64,000 nucleotides of DNA, taken from NCBI GenBank assembly GCA_014529385.2, contig CM043952.1, positions 58,986,119 through 59,050,118 on the forward strand. The letters are read 5' to 3'. The translations under genes and the position numbers were made by a program. Under the pieces are notes generated by a model. The model was not told the origin of the DNA, searched no databases, and saw only the letters and a program-made list of their open reading frames with translations. Positions 35,199 through 47,758 of this stretch are shown piece by piece. The first letter of the stretch is position 1; each line of letters begins with the position of its first letter. Source of the stretch: Adiantum capillus-veneris (lineage: Eukaryota > Streptophyta > Polypodiopsida > Polypodiales > Pteridaceae).

Positions 35199-37270
35199 TC
35201 ACACACCGGCACCAGAAATTTGGAGCACTTTCCCATTGTCTATCACCATGTTATCACACACACAATAAAGCAGCTTTACCCTTATCGGCACAGGATCATC
35301 AAACTCTGTCTCTTCGACATCGGATGTGGGCTCATCCGCTCTATATTTCTTGGTTGTCTCCCAAAACCTCGAGCTCATATCTTCACCCTCATCAGTAGCA
35401 CATGTCAACTCCGCATCTTCATCCGCTTTTTGCTTGACAAAAACTTGACCACCCTCTTGGCTTCACACACTTTCTTCATCTCCTTCCAAGCACTTGGCAT
35501 CTGCAACTTGGCCACACTCTGTTACCTCTTCATGCACTTGCTTCAAAAAAATAGGCTTTACCTCCTCAAGCTGCTCTTAAGACTTGATATTGGCTACCTC
35601 TTTTGCACACAGATTCTCTTCGATAAGGGGCTTATCCTCGTTGACAAGCTTGTCCACCATACGCATAGGCACATTACAAACTGGAGACCTCCAAGCAGCA
35701 TAATTGACCATCCATCTTACCTCAACAGGTTTTGCACTTCAAACAATCGGCATCACCTTTGGTTGAACCATAGGATACTCTGCTACCGCAACAGGCACAT
35801 AATCTGCACGCTTCAGCAAGCCCAACCCCCGTGCTAAACATTCATGTTCAACCAAAAAATGCTTTAGTCGCTTAGAAACAAAAAAATAGCAAATACCATG
35901 AACAAACCAAAAAACACTACCATATGTACAAAGCCCTACACTTGCTTCCTACTACCAACCCTCAAGTGGGTTTCCCCACCCCCTGCATAATCTCTCCTCT
36001 TGGATCAAACACTTCACTTTGCTCGCTTCCATCCATCTGCACCAATCTCCAATAGTGCTTCACCCAAGCACGTAGCCATCTCTGCACACAAATATCCCAT
36101 AGAACTCTTGCGCTTCTTCAAGCATTTGCTTGGTTCTACTAGCATATCATATGAAACAACAAATGTGTGAGACCCTCCCTCCCAACCATATAAAGAAGAG
36201 GTCCTCTCAAGGGAACCTCATATCTGACGGATAACACCCTGCATGCTACACTTATAAGCATATTTCTCAACCATGAATCACATACCTCTTTTAAAAGATT
36301 CGACATACTTTGGGAATCTCCTACATCTACCATAGATCACACTTATTGCATTGGTTCCCTTCTACCATAGGCTCCACGCTTGCTTCTACATTTGTAATGC
36401 ACTCAATTCCAACAGCACCAAGCCCTTTTTCATCGATCGGCCCTTCAAGATCAACCAACACCACTGCCCTGTCAACTTCATCTTCCTAATCTTCCACTTC
36501 ATCTTTTACCAAAGGAGATAGGCACACAAGTTGGCTACAGTTTGCTTCAATTTCGACAAGAAACACCTTCTACAACAACCATAAAATCTGTTATCACAAG
36601 CTTCGTCGACACCTATTATCATCTTCAAACCCCAGTATCTTGCTGATCCAAACTCCGTTTGAGAAGTTGTCAATTCCCATGGCCTTCCTATGCTGCATAC
36701 TTGACATAAAAACCTTGGCGAGGCTTCAAAAACCTTAGGTGGCACAACAATCGAGGTGACCAAACCGGCACGGAATCGGCCCCCATTGAAACTTCAACTG
36801 GCAATAACTTGGCAACCTGGACTCAAATCATCAATCCAAAAAGACCAACATGCTCCACATGATGAGATCTTCACATCTATCCGTTGAAATTGGCTATGTC
36901 CACCTATTATCATCTGCCTTGTCCCTCTAGGATCTGCAACACACTCTAGTTTTGAACCGCCATAACGTCCACCTCGTAGCTTCGCTTTGAGGAGCTGTGT
37001 GGACCAGTTTGTAGACCATATTGAGATCCACCTATGGCACTCTCATTTCTTCACTTTAAAAACTCCAACCATGCACCTCTAACAAGCACCATAACAGAGC
37101 ATTATGGCCCTGAAAACCACATAAGGCATACATTTTCACTAACGCCTGCCTGCCCAGGCCTTCCATACTTTCTTTAGCACTTTTCCATGCATCGATCAGG
37201 ATACAAACCCCTGATTGTGCCCTTTGCCATGGTTGACACACTTTGGTTGCACCACTGTGTACGAGCCAAG
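35199..37270 (-). pseudogene. Unrecognised gag-like element fragment, copy C
   Basis: Diverged relative of the family at 42.1-47.1 kb, on the same strand. Matching blocks: 35240-35826 with 44010-44620, 35827-36480 with 43019-43700, and 36870-37260 with about 42600-42980. Similarity persists in protein sequence on the minus strand (MVDVGDSQSM here, MVDKGESQTM there, then KEVC.SWLRNM against KVCKLWLMNM), which implies that the minus strand once coded. Block order differs from the other copy. No protease, RT or zinc knuckle is visible. Function unknown; retroelement gag is the best guess. Confidence 0.45.
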
Positions 37271-40243
37271 AACTGGGAAAGTCGCTCACATCAAATGATG
37301 AGCTACGGATTGGAGCAAACTAGGCAAGGCATGTTGCTCCTATTGCAAAATGTATCAATTTCCATTTTGATTGAACTTCATCCGATTATTATGACGGCAA
37401 GACAAGTCGGCACAAGAACTTCATGAGGTTCGGACATTGATCATATTTGGCATCAAGCAAGAAGTAAGGCATGCCAAGGCTAGGGATGTCCGGAGAGGGT
37501 GCCTTTTCAAGAGTTCCAAGCCGCCAACAAGATTGACGTTGTCAAAGAGCAAGGAAATGAAGGGAAGTGCACCAAAGGGCAAACCAACAACGGCTCGAGG
37601 TAAAGCATTGGCCATGTGGCTGTCACGAAAAGTCAAAGAACGCACTTCTTAAGGTACGTCGTTTATTTTTATCATTGTTGAGAATGTGTTCAATCGTTAT
37701 GCCATTATGCACGGTCTTGCAAGTGGGGCGGTATGCTACCGCAAGAGGGAGTTACTCCAAAGGCAAGGTGCACTATGTAGTTTTTTATTGATCGCGTAAG
37801 ACGCGCAATGGCTATGAGCTGCACTCGAGACAAGAAAGTCCCCGACCACTTATTGCAGATTGGGAAGTCATCAAGAGTCTCTTTTTTTGTGTTCTTGATT
37901 TTCATTTTTGCTAGGATATGGTTCCAGACAAAGTTTTCTCGAGCTTTCATCGATTAAGACAAACCTATATGGTCAAGGACAACAGTAATCAAGCTAAGCA
38001 GGTACATGATGCTTAACTTGCAAGTATTGTTCTACTTCTCAATAAGATATACAATTAGACAAGGTCAATTTTTTGTGAATGATCAATAAGTCGACTCTCT
38101 TTGCTATGACATTTGTCTGTGAGTAAGAGCATCTATTAGCTATGAGCAATGGTAGCATCCAAAGTTGGGCTACTAAGATGTATCATGCAAAGACAAGAAC
38201 TCCATGAGTACTTACGTTAAGCAAGATAAGAACTCCATGAGTACTTATGTGAAGCAAGGCTTTGATTTATGCATCTTGCATTAGAATATGTTATGAGCAT
38301 ATGAACTTGGGGGACTTGGAAGTGTGTCTACAGGTTATTTCATTACGTTCCAAACGGGCGTATATGGTACATACACAAACTCTCTCTCACATGATAGATA
38401 TGGCTATGAGTCAGCTTCGAGCGAGTATTTCCTTCGAATTTTAGGGAAACTGGCTACAATAGGACAACCATGTTTGATAATATCAAGTCTTTCTATGTTT
38501 TAACCTTTAAGCTTGGCATTGATTGCTTGATGTACAAAGCAAAGTGCTTAAACAACATTCATGAGAAGCAAGGCTTCCTATCCATGCCAAGGTACTACCC
38601 ATTGACTCGGAATCAAGGGCACTAACACACAAGTTTGGGGAATTGACAATACATACCAATACAGATTGTGCACTGCACATAAGATATTGGCTCAATCTGT
38701 AGGAGTCATCATTGTCACCAAGGGCTTACACCTTTGTGTGCACACCATGCCAGTGAGGTAGGAAAAATTTTACCTCATTACTGTTTACGCTTCTGCTATA
38801 ACGCCAGCTACTCTGTCAAAGACGAGGTAAGTTAGTGATGACTTAAAACATTTTTTATTTGTGTTTCTTCTATTGATGTCAACACACAACAACCCTAAAA
38901 GGAACCTAAATCAAGGACTTGATTCACAGGCAAAGTTCCATACTTAAGCCACCTTGGTACAGACACGACCAGATACAAGGTAGGTGGGTCCAATGGAACT
39001 CATGCAATTCGGTTTAACCAATGTGCAGTAAGTATAGGAGGGTCCCTCTCACTCATGTCGCTGAGTGTTTACAGATACCTCCACACACAAGTACATCTCT
39101 TACTTGCTAGATGTCACTTTTCTTGACATCATCTTCTAAGACATATTCCACATGTGGAGAATATGAGTCTCTAGGACTAACACTGGTGCATGTTTTCTAA
39201 TGATGTGTTTGATAGAGTCCCTAGGTCCTCGTCACATCCGTTTCTTAGACCATTTTGAGCACATAGCATCAGGGGCAATTTCAATGGCCAGAAATTGTCG
39301 GGTACTAAGTATAAACTTGTTGAGGTTACAAGTATTGTAAACAACATTGACGGATGGTTGTTTACATAAATAGCATGGTTGTTTACATAAATAGCATGGC
39401 TATGTCCGGTTAATGAAAATGTTTCATTGTTGGTACCTAGATGTGAATGAGTTTTCAAATCCTACTATGGTCCACCTTTTGATGCAAGATTGTGGAAATC
39501 GTAGGTAGGAAAATGCGGGTTTGGATAGATTTGTGTTAAATGCATGCACACTAGAAGTTATGGAGCCTAGTGTTTAGCACAAGCTTTTTTGGAATGGCAT
39601 GCAAATTCATGGACAAGATAACTTACGAAGCATATTGCACCAAAAGTGAAGTGTCTCTATCAGATTTAGTGTGGATCTACCAACTACCATACGTGGTGCA
39701 CACTTCATATGGGTGTTTGTCGATAGATTGATTAAATTGTATAGTTTATGCAATCAACTCCACTCTTCAACCAAGTTGGTTCATTCCAATCGTATAGCTT
39801 ATATGGATTGCATCACAATTTTGCGAGTAATTGTGAACCCACGTTTACCAATCCTTTGCTGGGGACTGTTTGTAAATGGTTGGGGAGATACAACAATACA
39901 TCCTACCAATTGTCTAGAGATGGATGGGCAGGTAAGGATTAATCTATTCCTAAAGGATATTCTATGAGCATGAATTAGCAAGAAGCACTAAAGGATTTGC
40001 TAAGAGCTACGTTAGCAAGCTGACAACTAGAACAAGTACTTTTCTAAGTAAGAGTTTGTTTCTCACGATGCAAAGCATGTTGCAATTAGTTTTATTCCTT
40101 GCATGTTATTGTCGGGTTGTCAACCTTGATCATTAGTTCTGATGAGGTTTCTCATTGAAGAGAAACAACAGCAAGTCAAGGACTTGGTCGGTGTTGTTGA
40201 GCTGAGTCAGCATGTCACTTTTACAAAACGTTCATAAGAGATA
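37271..40243. other. Non-coding interval with small repeats
   Basis: Almost 3 kb with no recognisable gene. It holds short tandem duplications: AAGAACTCCATGAGTACTTA twice around 38195-38250, and ATGGTTGTTTACATAAATAG twice around 39353-39398. Part of 37.9-38.3 kb resembles 33.0-33.4 kb weakly. Confidence 0.45.
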
Positions 40244-40365
40244 TGTGCACTTTGCTGCACGTGTCAGAGGTTGGAAACTTGCCAAAACATCATGTGCGAG
40301 CCACAAATGGCTGCAAGCACATAACTAGATAGTCCTAGCAAGCTCAAAGAGGCAATGGTGGGCCA
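40244..40365. repeat. Dispersed repeat Q, copy 1
   Basis: About 120 bp matching 41077-41200 in direct orientation (shared CTAGCAAGCTCAAAGA and ACAAGCACA blocks). The pair brackets repeat P copy 1 at an 833-bp offset, so it may be the terminal repeat of a small element. Confidence 0.6.
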
Positions 40366-40429
40366 CTCACCGCCCAATGCTTTCCGTCGTGAAGGATCCT
40401 GTGCTGCAAAGAAGAAGGAGCCGCCACCA

Positions 40430-40472
40430 CCATGCCGCTCAGTCACCTCGCCATCATCGATACCGCTGCAAT

Positions 40473-40553
<81 letters not shown>

Positions 40554-41076
40554 CATACACACACACACACCCGTGAGCACATGACGGAGAAGAAGATAGA
40601 GGTAGAGCAAGAGCACTTCTTAGCATGCACCTCAAAGAATAAGGATTTTAGGTCAAAACAGACCTTTTATAACAATCTGACCCGTTCATCTCACCCATTC
40701 ACACATGGGCGTCTACAGTGGCCGATCGTTGCAAAAAATCTTTAAGAATAAATAAGTGGTGCGTCTCTCGTCGACGATCACCTACACACCTATTGGACCG
40801 ACAAGCTCGGTCCATGACTCAAATAAATGATAAGGTGTTTGTCGAATTTGATAAGGTGTCTGTAAGGGTTAACATGCCCCCTTCCTGATGTAGATTCCGT
40901 CCTCGGACGCTATTGAGATGAAACCCCTCGGTTGAGGTGGAAGATCATATGAGATTGAAGGTCCTTAGCCTTCTTCAGACATGGCAGAAAATCAACCAAA
41001 ATTGGCATAGTAATTGCATTCTTATATACAATTAAAAAGCATATGTAGTGAATAGGCACACAGATTGATTTGTAAC
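40430..41076. repeat. Dispersed repeat P, copy 1
   Basis: About 650 bp matching 47140-47758 in direct orientation. It includes the CT array and shared blocks such as ACACATGGGCGTCT, CACCTACACACCTATTGGAC and AAAATCAACCAAAATTGGCA. No coding frame is conserved. Confidence 0.8.
40474..40550. repeat. (CT)n array 4
   Basis: 77 bp of CT dinucleotides, followed by a short (CA)n stretch, within repeat P. Confidence 0.97.
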
Positions 41077-41200
41077 TGTGTGCTTTGCCGCACATGTTGA
41101 AGGCTGGGAACTTGCATGTGCATTGTGTGCCAGCTTTGAAAGGCTACAAGCACACAACTACACAGTCCTAGCAAGCTCAAAGAAACAATGGTGTCTCCCT
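41077..41200. repeat. Dispersed repeat Q, copy 2
   Basis: Matches 40244-40365 in direct orientation. Confidence 0.6.
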
Positions 41201-42144
41201 TTGCATGACAAACCTCCGGAGGGGCACACACGCCAACACACACCCGAAAACACACGCACACAAGCATAGAAGAGGAGGAAGGGGGAATGATGCCAAGAGA
41301 CAGGAATGATGGCTTTCCTTGCATATACACAACCATGTACAACCAATTCCCTACCAGCACAACCCTCAGCAAAAACCTCAACAAGCCAAAAAAGCCTAAT
41401 GAAAAAAGGCTCCAAGAGCCAAAAGCAACATTGGCAAAAAGCCCTTTCAATATCACGTTCACATCCTTTTATAGGGGTGACTAAGAGACCCAAAAAAGAA
41501 AAATGAGAGCTTCTCTAGCTTGTACACTTCCACTTGAGCTCACATTAGATTTATCCTTGCATTGTGCACACTTGGTTCACTTCATTTTTGGAAACTATTG
41601 CATGGGGGGCACCTCCCTTTATCCTTTTTCCTTTGTTCACCCGGCTTGGCTTGTCGAAATTGCCTGGCCTCCTTCTCTCTCTCTCACTCCACCTTACTAT
41701 TTCCTGTCTCGCGGGACCTATCCCCTCCCTGAGCACACTTCATATGTCCATAGGATACATCCCCTACCCATTGGCACTAGTGGGGAGGGGGGTTCGACTT
41801 TAGCTTCAAAAGAATTGGGAGGCCTGCGGTGTGGGAATCGGATGCTTATTGGGCACGTGCCATGTCACCCTGTACCACCGCTGCTCCACCAGAGAGAGCC
41901 ACTGGCCGTGGGCCAGGCACCAGTGCAAGCCAAAACCACCGGACGCAACCCCTAGCGCCGCCATGCAGAGCCACCGGCTCTCGATCCCATAGCCACCACA
42001 AGCAAGAGCTCCCACTCGCCTTCATACAACCAATGGGGCGCCCCACTCTAGGTCTTATAACCCGTCTTTCTAGCAGTCCAACTCACATACGAGATTAGCC
42101 CCTGCCACGTGGCAACTTCTGGTGAGACCACCCCCCAAGCCTTT
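41201..42144. other. Non-coding, relatively GC-rich interval with a G-box palindrome
   Basis: No recognisable gene. A 150-residue open frame at 41503-41955 has no recognisable features. A CCAAT motif near 42030 and the palindrome TGCCACGTGGCA at 42103-42114 give it a promoter-like look. Confidence 0.4.
42103..42114. promoter_or_regulatory. Perfect G-box palindrome
   Basis: TGCCACGTGGCA is a 12-bp palindrome centred on CACGTG, the core bound by plant bZIP and bHLH factors (general knowledge). No gene start is recognised nearby, so activity is uncertain. Confidence 0.35.
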
Positions 42145-42985
42145 TTAAAAAACTTCATTTGATGAGAGAAAATCCCCATTGGTTGCCCTTCAACTTCAAG
42201 GTCCTACCATTCGTTGCTCCAAATTTTAGCTCCCTATCCGTAAAGCCCAGCCGCAAGCGCACTTTTGCGACTTTGAACCCCTTTAGCCTTGCCACACTTC
42301 AAGATTCTCCAAGACCCCGAACCGAGGCTGCAAAAATGCTAGATTTCATCTGCAACCAATCACGAGCAACTACACCCAACCTTTCTACTTCTACAACTTC
42401 CCTCTTCGGGCTCCGTTTGATGAGTAGTCAAGTCACGTTGGCTCCATACACTACATAGCACCTTCTTGAACTCTGTCTAGGCCCAAAAAATTCCAGATGT
42501 CATGACTCCCCATGCGTTCAAGTGGGCACCAACCTGGCCATTAGCAAAACTTTCAATAACCATATCCAGCAATTCGTAGTTTTGATCTGCAATTTGAAAA
42601 GACGAGTATGCTCCATAACTCAAGCACTATGCACGTATACACTGACATCCTCTCAAGCCACATGTCCCTAGCTGCCTTGTCCAACAAGGATCTGCAATGC
42701 ACTGCACCTTCAAACTACGATATCTTGGGCTCCGTAGCTCTAATTGTTGAGCCATCTGGACCTGCTCCTTCAGCACCTCAAAATCTACATTTCTAGGCCC
42801 AAAGACTGCACCTTGAACCTCCTTCATTTGCTCCCCAAATTAGCCCCTTTTGGAGTCTTTCTTGGCCTTTAAACCACATCAGCCATACATATCCGGTGCT
42901 ACCTGTCTGCCCATGATCTTTGTAGCTGCTCTAGCCCTTTGCCATGCAACTGCTAGCCTGCACATACCTGCCCATGCCATCTTCC
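42145..42985 (-). repeat. Gag-like N-terminal block, copy A (empty TTAA site)
   Basis: Collinear with 44941-45661 plus 46987-47130. The minus-strand frame 42827-42627 (MKEVQGAVFGPRNVDFEVLK) matches that of copy B (MNKVQGAVFVPRNIELEVLK), so coding sequence is conserved between the two. At about 42880 the run GGCCTTTAAACCACATC is the uninterrupted form of the site where copy B carries the 45666-46986 transposon. Confidence 0.8.
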
Positions 42986-44940
42986 ATGGTCGACAAACTT
43001 TGACTACACCATCATTGCACACCCCCTAGTTGAGCATTCATGATCAACCAAAAAAAAGCTTTATTCCACTTCTAACTGCAAAACCTGGGACACACTATGA
43101 GAAAACCAAAACCATGTATACATAGTCTTAATCTGTCTACTGCCAAACCTTCAAGTGGGTTACCCCACCCCCTGCATCACATAGCTTTCACCTGGATCAA
43201 ATACCTACAATTGGTGTCTTCCACCCATCTGTAACTGCTCACCATAGTGCCGTACCCCAGCACATAGACCATCATGTGTGTGGGTTGCCCATAGCCTGCC
43301 TTCACTACTCCAAGCATCCCTCGGAAAACAAGCATCCACTCCATATCGAGCAGCATCAAGCATATCACCCTCCAAAAAACATGTACCTAGCACCAAGCTC
43401 CAACACATGTCTGACCCTCCCTCCCAACCAAATAAAGTGGAGGCCTCAACCATAGACCCCTGCACATGTTGAACCATCCATCGCAAAGCTGTATCTACCA
43501 TCATATTCATCAACCATAGCTTACATACCTTCAATGGAAGCAAGACCATCGTTTGGGATTCTCCTTTATCCACCATTGGACATGTCTGTTGCATCGAAAT
43601 CTCCACCGTCTTGGGCAACACAACCTCCTCTTTGGCAATACACTCGATTCTAGCATCATCGAGCCTCTCCTCTTTTACTGGCCCTTCAAGGTCGATTAGC
43701 ACCACCTACTTATGAGCTTCAACCACCTGCTCTTCAATCATTTTCTCTCTTGCTGCATCATACTCCTCCAAGAAAGAGAGAAACTTGTTCTCTATTGTAT
43801 CATCCTAGTCTTCCTCCTTAGGCATAGTTGCTCTATCCCTTCTTGCAAAATCTTGCACCTGTTGCACCAAGATGGCACATTCCACCGCCACTTTCACCAG
43901 CATGGCACCACACATCAATTTTACCTGCTTATCATCACTTGTAGGCCTGGACCACCCCACTTGGTCTTCATCAAGCACATTGGCTTGCTCTGTTCCCTGC
44001 TCTTCTTGAACATTGGCTACTACCATACCATCAAACACATAATAAGGCAGCTTTACCTTTTTAGGTTCCTCAGACTCCATCTTCTTGCCTTAGGATGTGG
44101 ACTCATCCGCTTTATCCTCCTCACTTGTCTCCCAGCAACTCGAGCTTGTATGTTCTTCATCACCGACATCATATACCGACTCCGTATCTGCATCTTCATC
44201 TGTTTGCTGCTCCACAAATGCTTGATCATCTTCATGACTTTTCTCACTTTCTCCATCAACTTCTGAACCCTCGCTATCTGCAACCTGATTGCATTATACT
44301 ACCTTTTCATGCAAACTTTCCAGAAGAACAGGCTTTACCTCATTAATCTACACTAGAACCTCCACATTTGCTACCACTTTTGCATCTTGGTTCACTTCAA
44401 CATGGAGCTTCTCTTCCATTGACAAGCTCGTCCACCCTCGGCACATGCACATCACAAACTCGAAATCTCCAAGGAACATAACCAGCCATAGGCCTTACCT
44501 CAGCAGACTCTACACTTAAAACAATTGGAACCGCCTTTGGTCGGCGGACCAAAGAACACTTTGCTACCTTCGCAAGAGGCACATAATCTACAGGCTTCAA
44601 CACTCCCAATTCCAGCTTTCGCTTTACTTTTTTGCTCTTCATCTTGGCCAGATAGACCATGTCTTCATATGTATCCGCACCGTCTTCCACCTTTTCCCTA
44701 ATCCTCGGATATAAGCACTCTAGCAACTTTGACAGCTTCAAATACTCATTGTTTTTACCCTAGTAGCAACCTCTAACTGCTTGAAAAAAGCTTCAAACTG
44801 CTCAATGGAAATAGAAAAATCCTTACTTACATCCTGGCCTACCGCCTTTAGCTTTGCACCAGCTTCCTCTGCAATAATCACTTCTCGAAACCGCTCCAAA
44901 AATTGACTTTGCAGCCTTTGCCATGATCCCATTGCAGCTT
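42986..44940 (-). pseudogene. Unrecognised gag-like element, central part
   Basis: On the minus strand, frames 44932-44738 and 44741-44397 read through a one-base shift: QFLERFREVIIAEEAG, then KLSKLLECLYPRIREKVEDG and TYEDMVYLAKMKSKKVKRK. This pattern, a W/F-rich helix, then a L-X2-LXPRIREKV segment, then TYE(D/E)MVXLA, resembles Retrotrans_gag capsid domains. Downstream frames (44283-43805, 43705-43205) are acidic and partly conserved in copy C at 35.2-36.5 kb. No zinc knuckle, protease or polymerase was found, so a gag-only, non-autonomous retroelement is the best reading. The assignment is by pattern only. Confidence 0.5.
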
Positions 44941-45661
44941 CAAAACTTCATTTGATGAGAAAAAACCCCATGAGGTGCCCTTCAACTTCAAGGTCCTACC
45001 ATTGGTGGCTCCAAATTCCGGCTCTCGATCCGCAAAGCCTGGCCGCAAGCTCACTTTTGGGACTCCAAACCCCTTTAGCCTTGTCGCACTTCAAGATTCT
45101 CCAAGACCCCAAACCGAGGCTGCAAAAATGCTAGATTTCATCTGCAACCAATCACGAGCAATTGCACCCAACCTTTCAACTTCTATAACTTCCCGCTCCG
45201 GGCTCTGTTTGACGAGGAGTCAACTCCTATTGGCTCCATGCACTGCATAGTACCTTCTCAAACTCTGTGAAGGCCCCAAAAAATTCCAAATGTCACGACT
45301 CCCCATGCGGTTAGGTGGGCACCAACCCGACCCCTGGCAAAACTTCCAATAGCCATATCCAGCAATTCGTAGTTCTGATCTACAATTTGAAAAGATAGGT
45401 ATGCTCCATAACTTGAGCACTATGTACCTATACACTGACATCCCCTTGAGCCACGTGTCCCCAGCTGCCCTGTCTGACAAGGATCTGCAATACACTGCAC
45501 CTTCAAACTCCAATATCTTGGGCTCCATAGCTCTGTTTGATGAGCCATCTCGATCTGCTCCTTCAGCACCTCAAGCTCTATATTTCTAGGCACAAAGACT
45601 GCACCTTGAACCTTATTCATCTGCTCCCCAAATTACCTCCTTTTGGAGCCTTTCTTGGCCT
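44941..45661 (-). repeat. Gag-like N-terminal block, copy B (left part)
   Basis: Matches 42145 to about 42880 in direct orientation. It contains the minus-strand pieces GDTWLKGMSVY, ELRIAGYGYWKFCQGSGW and SRDIWNFLGPSQSLRRYY, shifted in frame relative to one another. Interrupted at 45662-46990 by a DNA transposon; the remainder is at 46987-47130. Confidence 0.75.
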
Positions 45662-45665
45662 TTAA
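45662..45665. repeat. TTAA target duplication (left)
   Basis: TTAA abuts the inverted repeat CACTAGG and is repeated at 46987-46990. The unoccupied paralogue has a single TTAA. Confidence 0.85.
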
Positions 45666-46986
45666 CACTAGGTTGGTAACCTAACAGGACATAAAAGTGT
45701 CCTTTCAGGGTTTTGAAAAAAACCTCCAAGACCATAGTAGATCCACTCATTTTGTAAAATCATTTCATGAGGTTATAGTTCAAGGCCTACTACACATGGA
45801 AAAAATAAGAAACTTGTAAAATTTCTCATCTTTTGGTCACACCAAGCCTCCAAAGTTGATGGACCAGTACATTTTCATCAAAACAGTCATTTCTTACGTT
45901 TTGTTGCATAAAAATAAGATTAGGGATTTTTGTAGGACTTGAGATAAATTCCCTAGTTAACTTCAATGGGTTGGTGATCAAAACATATGATTCCTTCTCA
46001 CTCACTATTTTTTGTTTTGCCAAAAGAAATAGGTACAAAAAAGTTGAATTTTTACCATTCTGCAAACCTATCGTCAAAGTTTCTATAGCCACACTCAATA
46101 CAAATAATATATGCATGTTTTCTTAGTTCCCTACTGTCCTTTAGGTTCATAAGGATCCATGGAGCATGTCAAAAGAATAATACATCTCTTACCAAGGGGA
46201 ATCTTGGGGACAAAGATGAAGTGCTAAGTACAACAAACATGAAAAAACTGGGTTCAACATTATGAGTTGTAGAATCCCATAGAAACTATTCAATATCTAG
46301 CCAAATTTGATCCTTATGACCAGATATGGTTACTACCTACAAAATGCATGTAGTTGTCACAAGAAACTAACAATATTGAAAAAGCTATACTTGATATACT
46401 AGAGTGTTTTGTTTTCTTCTATAATTGAAAAAATCAACCATCATTGTCTACTATGAAAAATAGGGTATTAGGTGCCCCAAAACTTAAGGAATATTAGCTT
46501 TATGTTACAATATGCAACATAGAAAATCAAAACTGCATTTGGATATCATGAAAGCCACCAAAAAAATCATAGAAGAGCTAAAATTGGCTAAAAAACAAGA
46601 TTTGACCATTTTTGTAATTTGGTCATAACTTACAACTTTAACATTTATTTCTCCCTAGAAGCATCAGGACATGTTGAGGACTACTAAAGATAGTTCTCTA
46701 GCATTATGGACCTCACAAACATGAATTCTAGAGTGGTATAGTTGCAGAAAGTTGAAAAAAGCCAAAAACAGGAACCGTTTTTTCACACAGTTTAGGTTGT
46801 GAAATGTTGTGCAAGGACAAGGTTAAAGATGGAATTGATATTCCAAAAAAATGTCGAGTTTTTTTCAGCTCATGAGACAACTTTCTAGACAGATAGCACC
46901 TCAAAATCCATTTTGAAACTCTTGACATAATTCAAGGAAAATGGTCACTTAACAGGACATAAAAGTGTCCCATTACCAACCTAGTG
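45666..46986. mobile_element. 1.3-kb non-autonomous DNA transposon in a TTAA site
   Basis: 1321 bp with perfect 14-bp terminal inverted repeats CACTAGGTTGGTAA. Each end then carries a subterminal hairpin GGACA-(6 nt)-TGTCC. The interior is AT-rich, with no plausible transposase (longest frame 96 codons). The flanks duplicate TTAA, or only TA if the terminal A is counted in the repeat; the data cannot separate these. TTAA duplication is typical of piggyBac and of some Sola elements. Despite the CACTA start, the 3-bp duplication expected of CACTA (En/Spm) elements is absent. Insertion is confirmed by the intact paralogous site at about 42.88 kb. Confidence 0.9.
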
Positions 46987-47130
46987 TTAAACTGCATCAA
47001 CCATACATATCCGCTGCTACCTGTCTACCATGATCTTTGTAGCTGCTCTAGCCCTTTGCCATGCACCTACTAGCGTGCACATACATGTCCATGCCATCTT
47101 CCATGGTCTACCAACTTTGGTTGCACCACC
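46987..47130 (-). repeat. Gag-like block, copy B (right part)
   Basis: Resumes the match with about 42884-43010 after the transposon (ACCATACATATCCG, GATCTTTGTAGCTGCTCTAG, CCATGCCATCTTCCATGGTC). Similarity then ends and repeat P copy 2 begins. Confidence 0.75.
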
Positions 47131-47139
47131 GTGCTCAAC

Positions 47140-47169
47140 CGCCATGCCGTCATCGATGCCGTCGCAATG

Positions 47170-47242
<73 letters not shown>

Positions 47243-47758
47243 GCATACACACACATACACATGGGAGCACATGAAGTAGAAGGAGACAAAGATGGAGCAA
47301 GAGCATTTCTTAGCTTACACCTCCAAGAATGAGGATTTTTAGGTCAAATGGACCTTTTATAAGAGTTTAACCCATTCACACATGGGCGTCTGTAGTGGCC
47401 GGTCATTGCAAAACTACTGTAAAAATAAGATAAGCGGTGCGCCTCTCATCGGCGATCACCTACACACCTATTGGACCGACAAGCCCAGTCCATGACTCAA
47501 TCAAATAAATAATAAAGCATCCGTCGAAGGTGATAGAGTGTCCTCCGTGAGGGTTAACATGCCCACCTTCCTGTTGTAGATTCTATCCTCAAAAGCTATT
47601 AAGATGAAGTGTTCGTTCAGGTGGAAGAGAATTCAAGATTGAATGTCCTTAGCCTTCTTCAATCACTACAAAATCAACCAAAATTGGCACAGTAATTGCA
47701 TTCTCATATTTAATTAAAAAGCGTATGCAATTGTAGGCACACAAATTGATTGGTAACA
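47140..47758. repeat. Dispersed repeat P, copy 2
   Basis: Matches 40430-41076, including its own (CT)n array. Confidence 0.8.
47170..47240. repeat. (CT)n array 5
   Basis: 71 bp of CT dinucleotides with one CTA interruption, followed by a CA-rich stretch. Confidence 0.96.

Noticed and set aside
41503-41955. A 150-codon open frame
   Set aside because: Composition is that of the local CT/CA-rich DNA, overlapping frames are open on both strands, and no domain is recognisable.
45666-46986. Assignment of the 1.3-kb element to the CACTA (En/Spm) superfamily
   Set aside because: The termini start CACTA, but the required 3-bp target duplication is absent; flanks give TTAA or TA.
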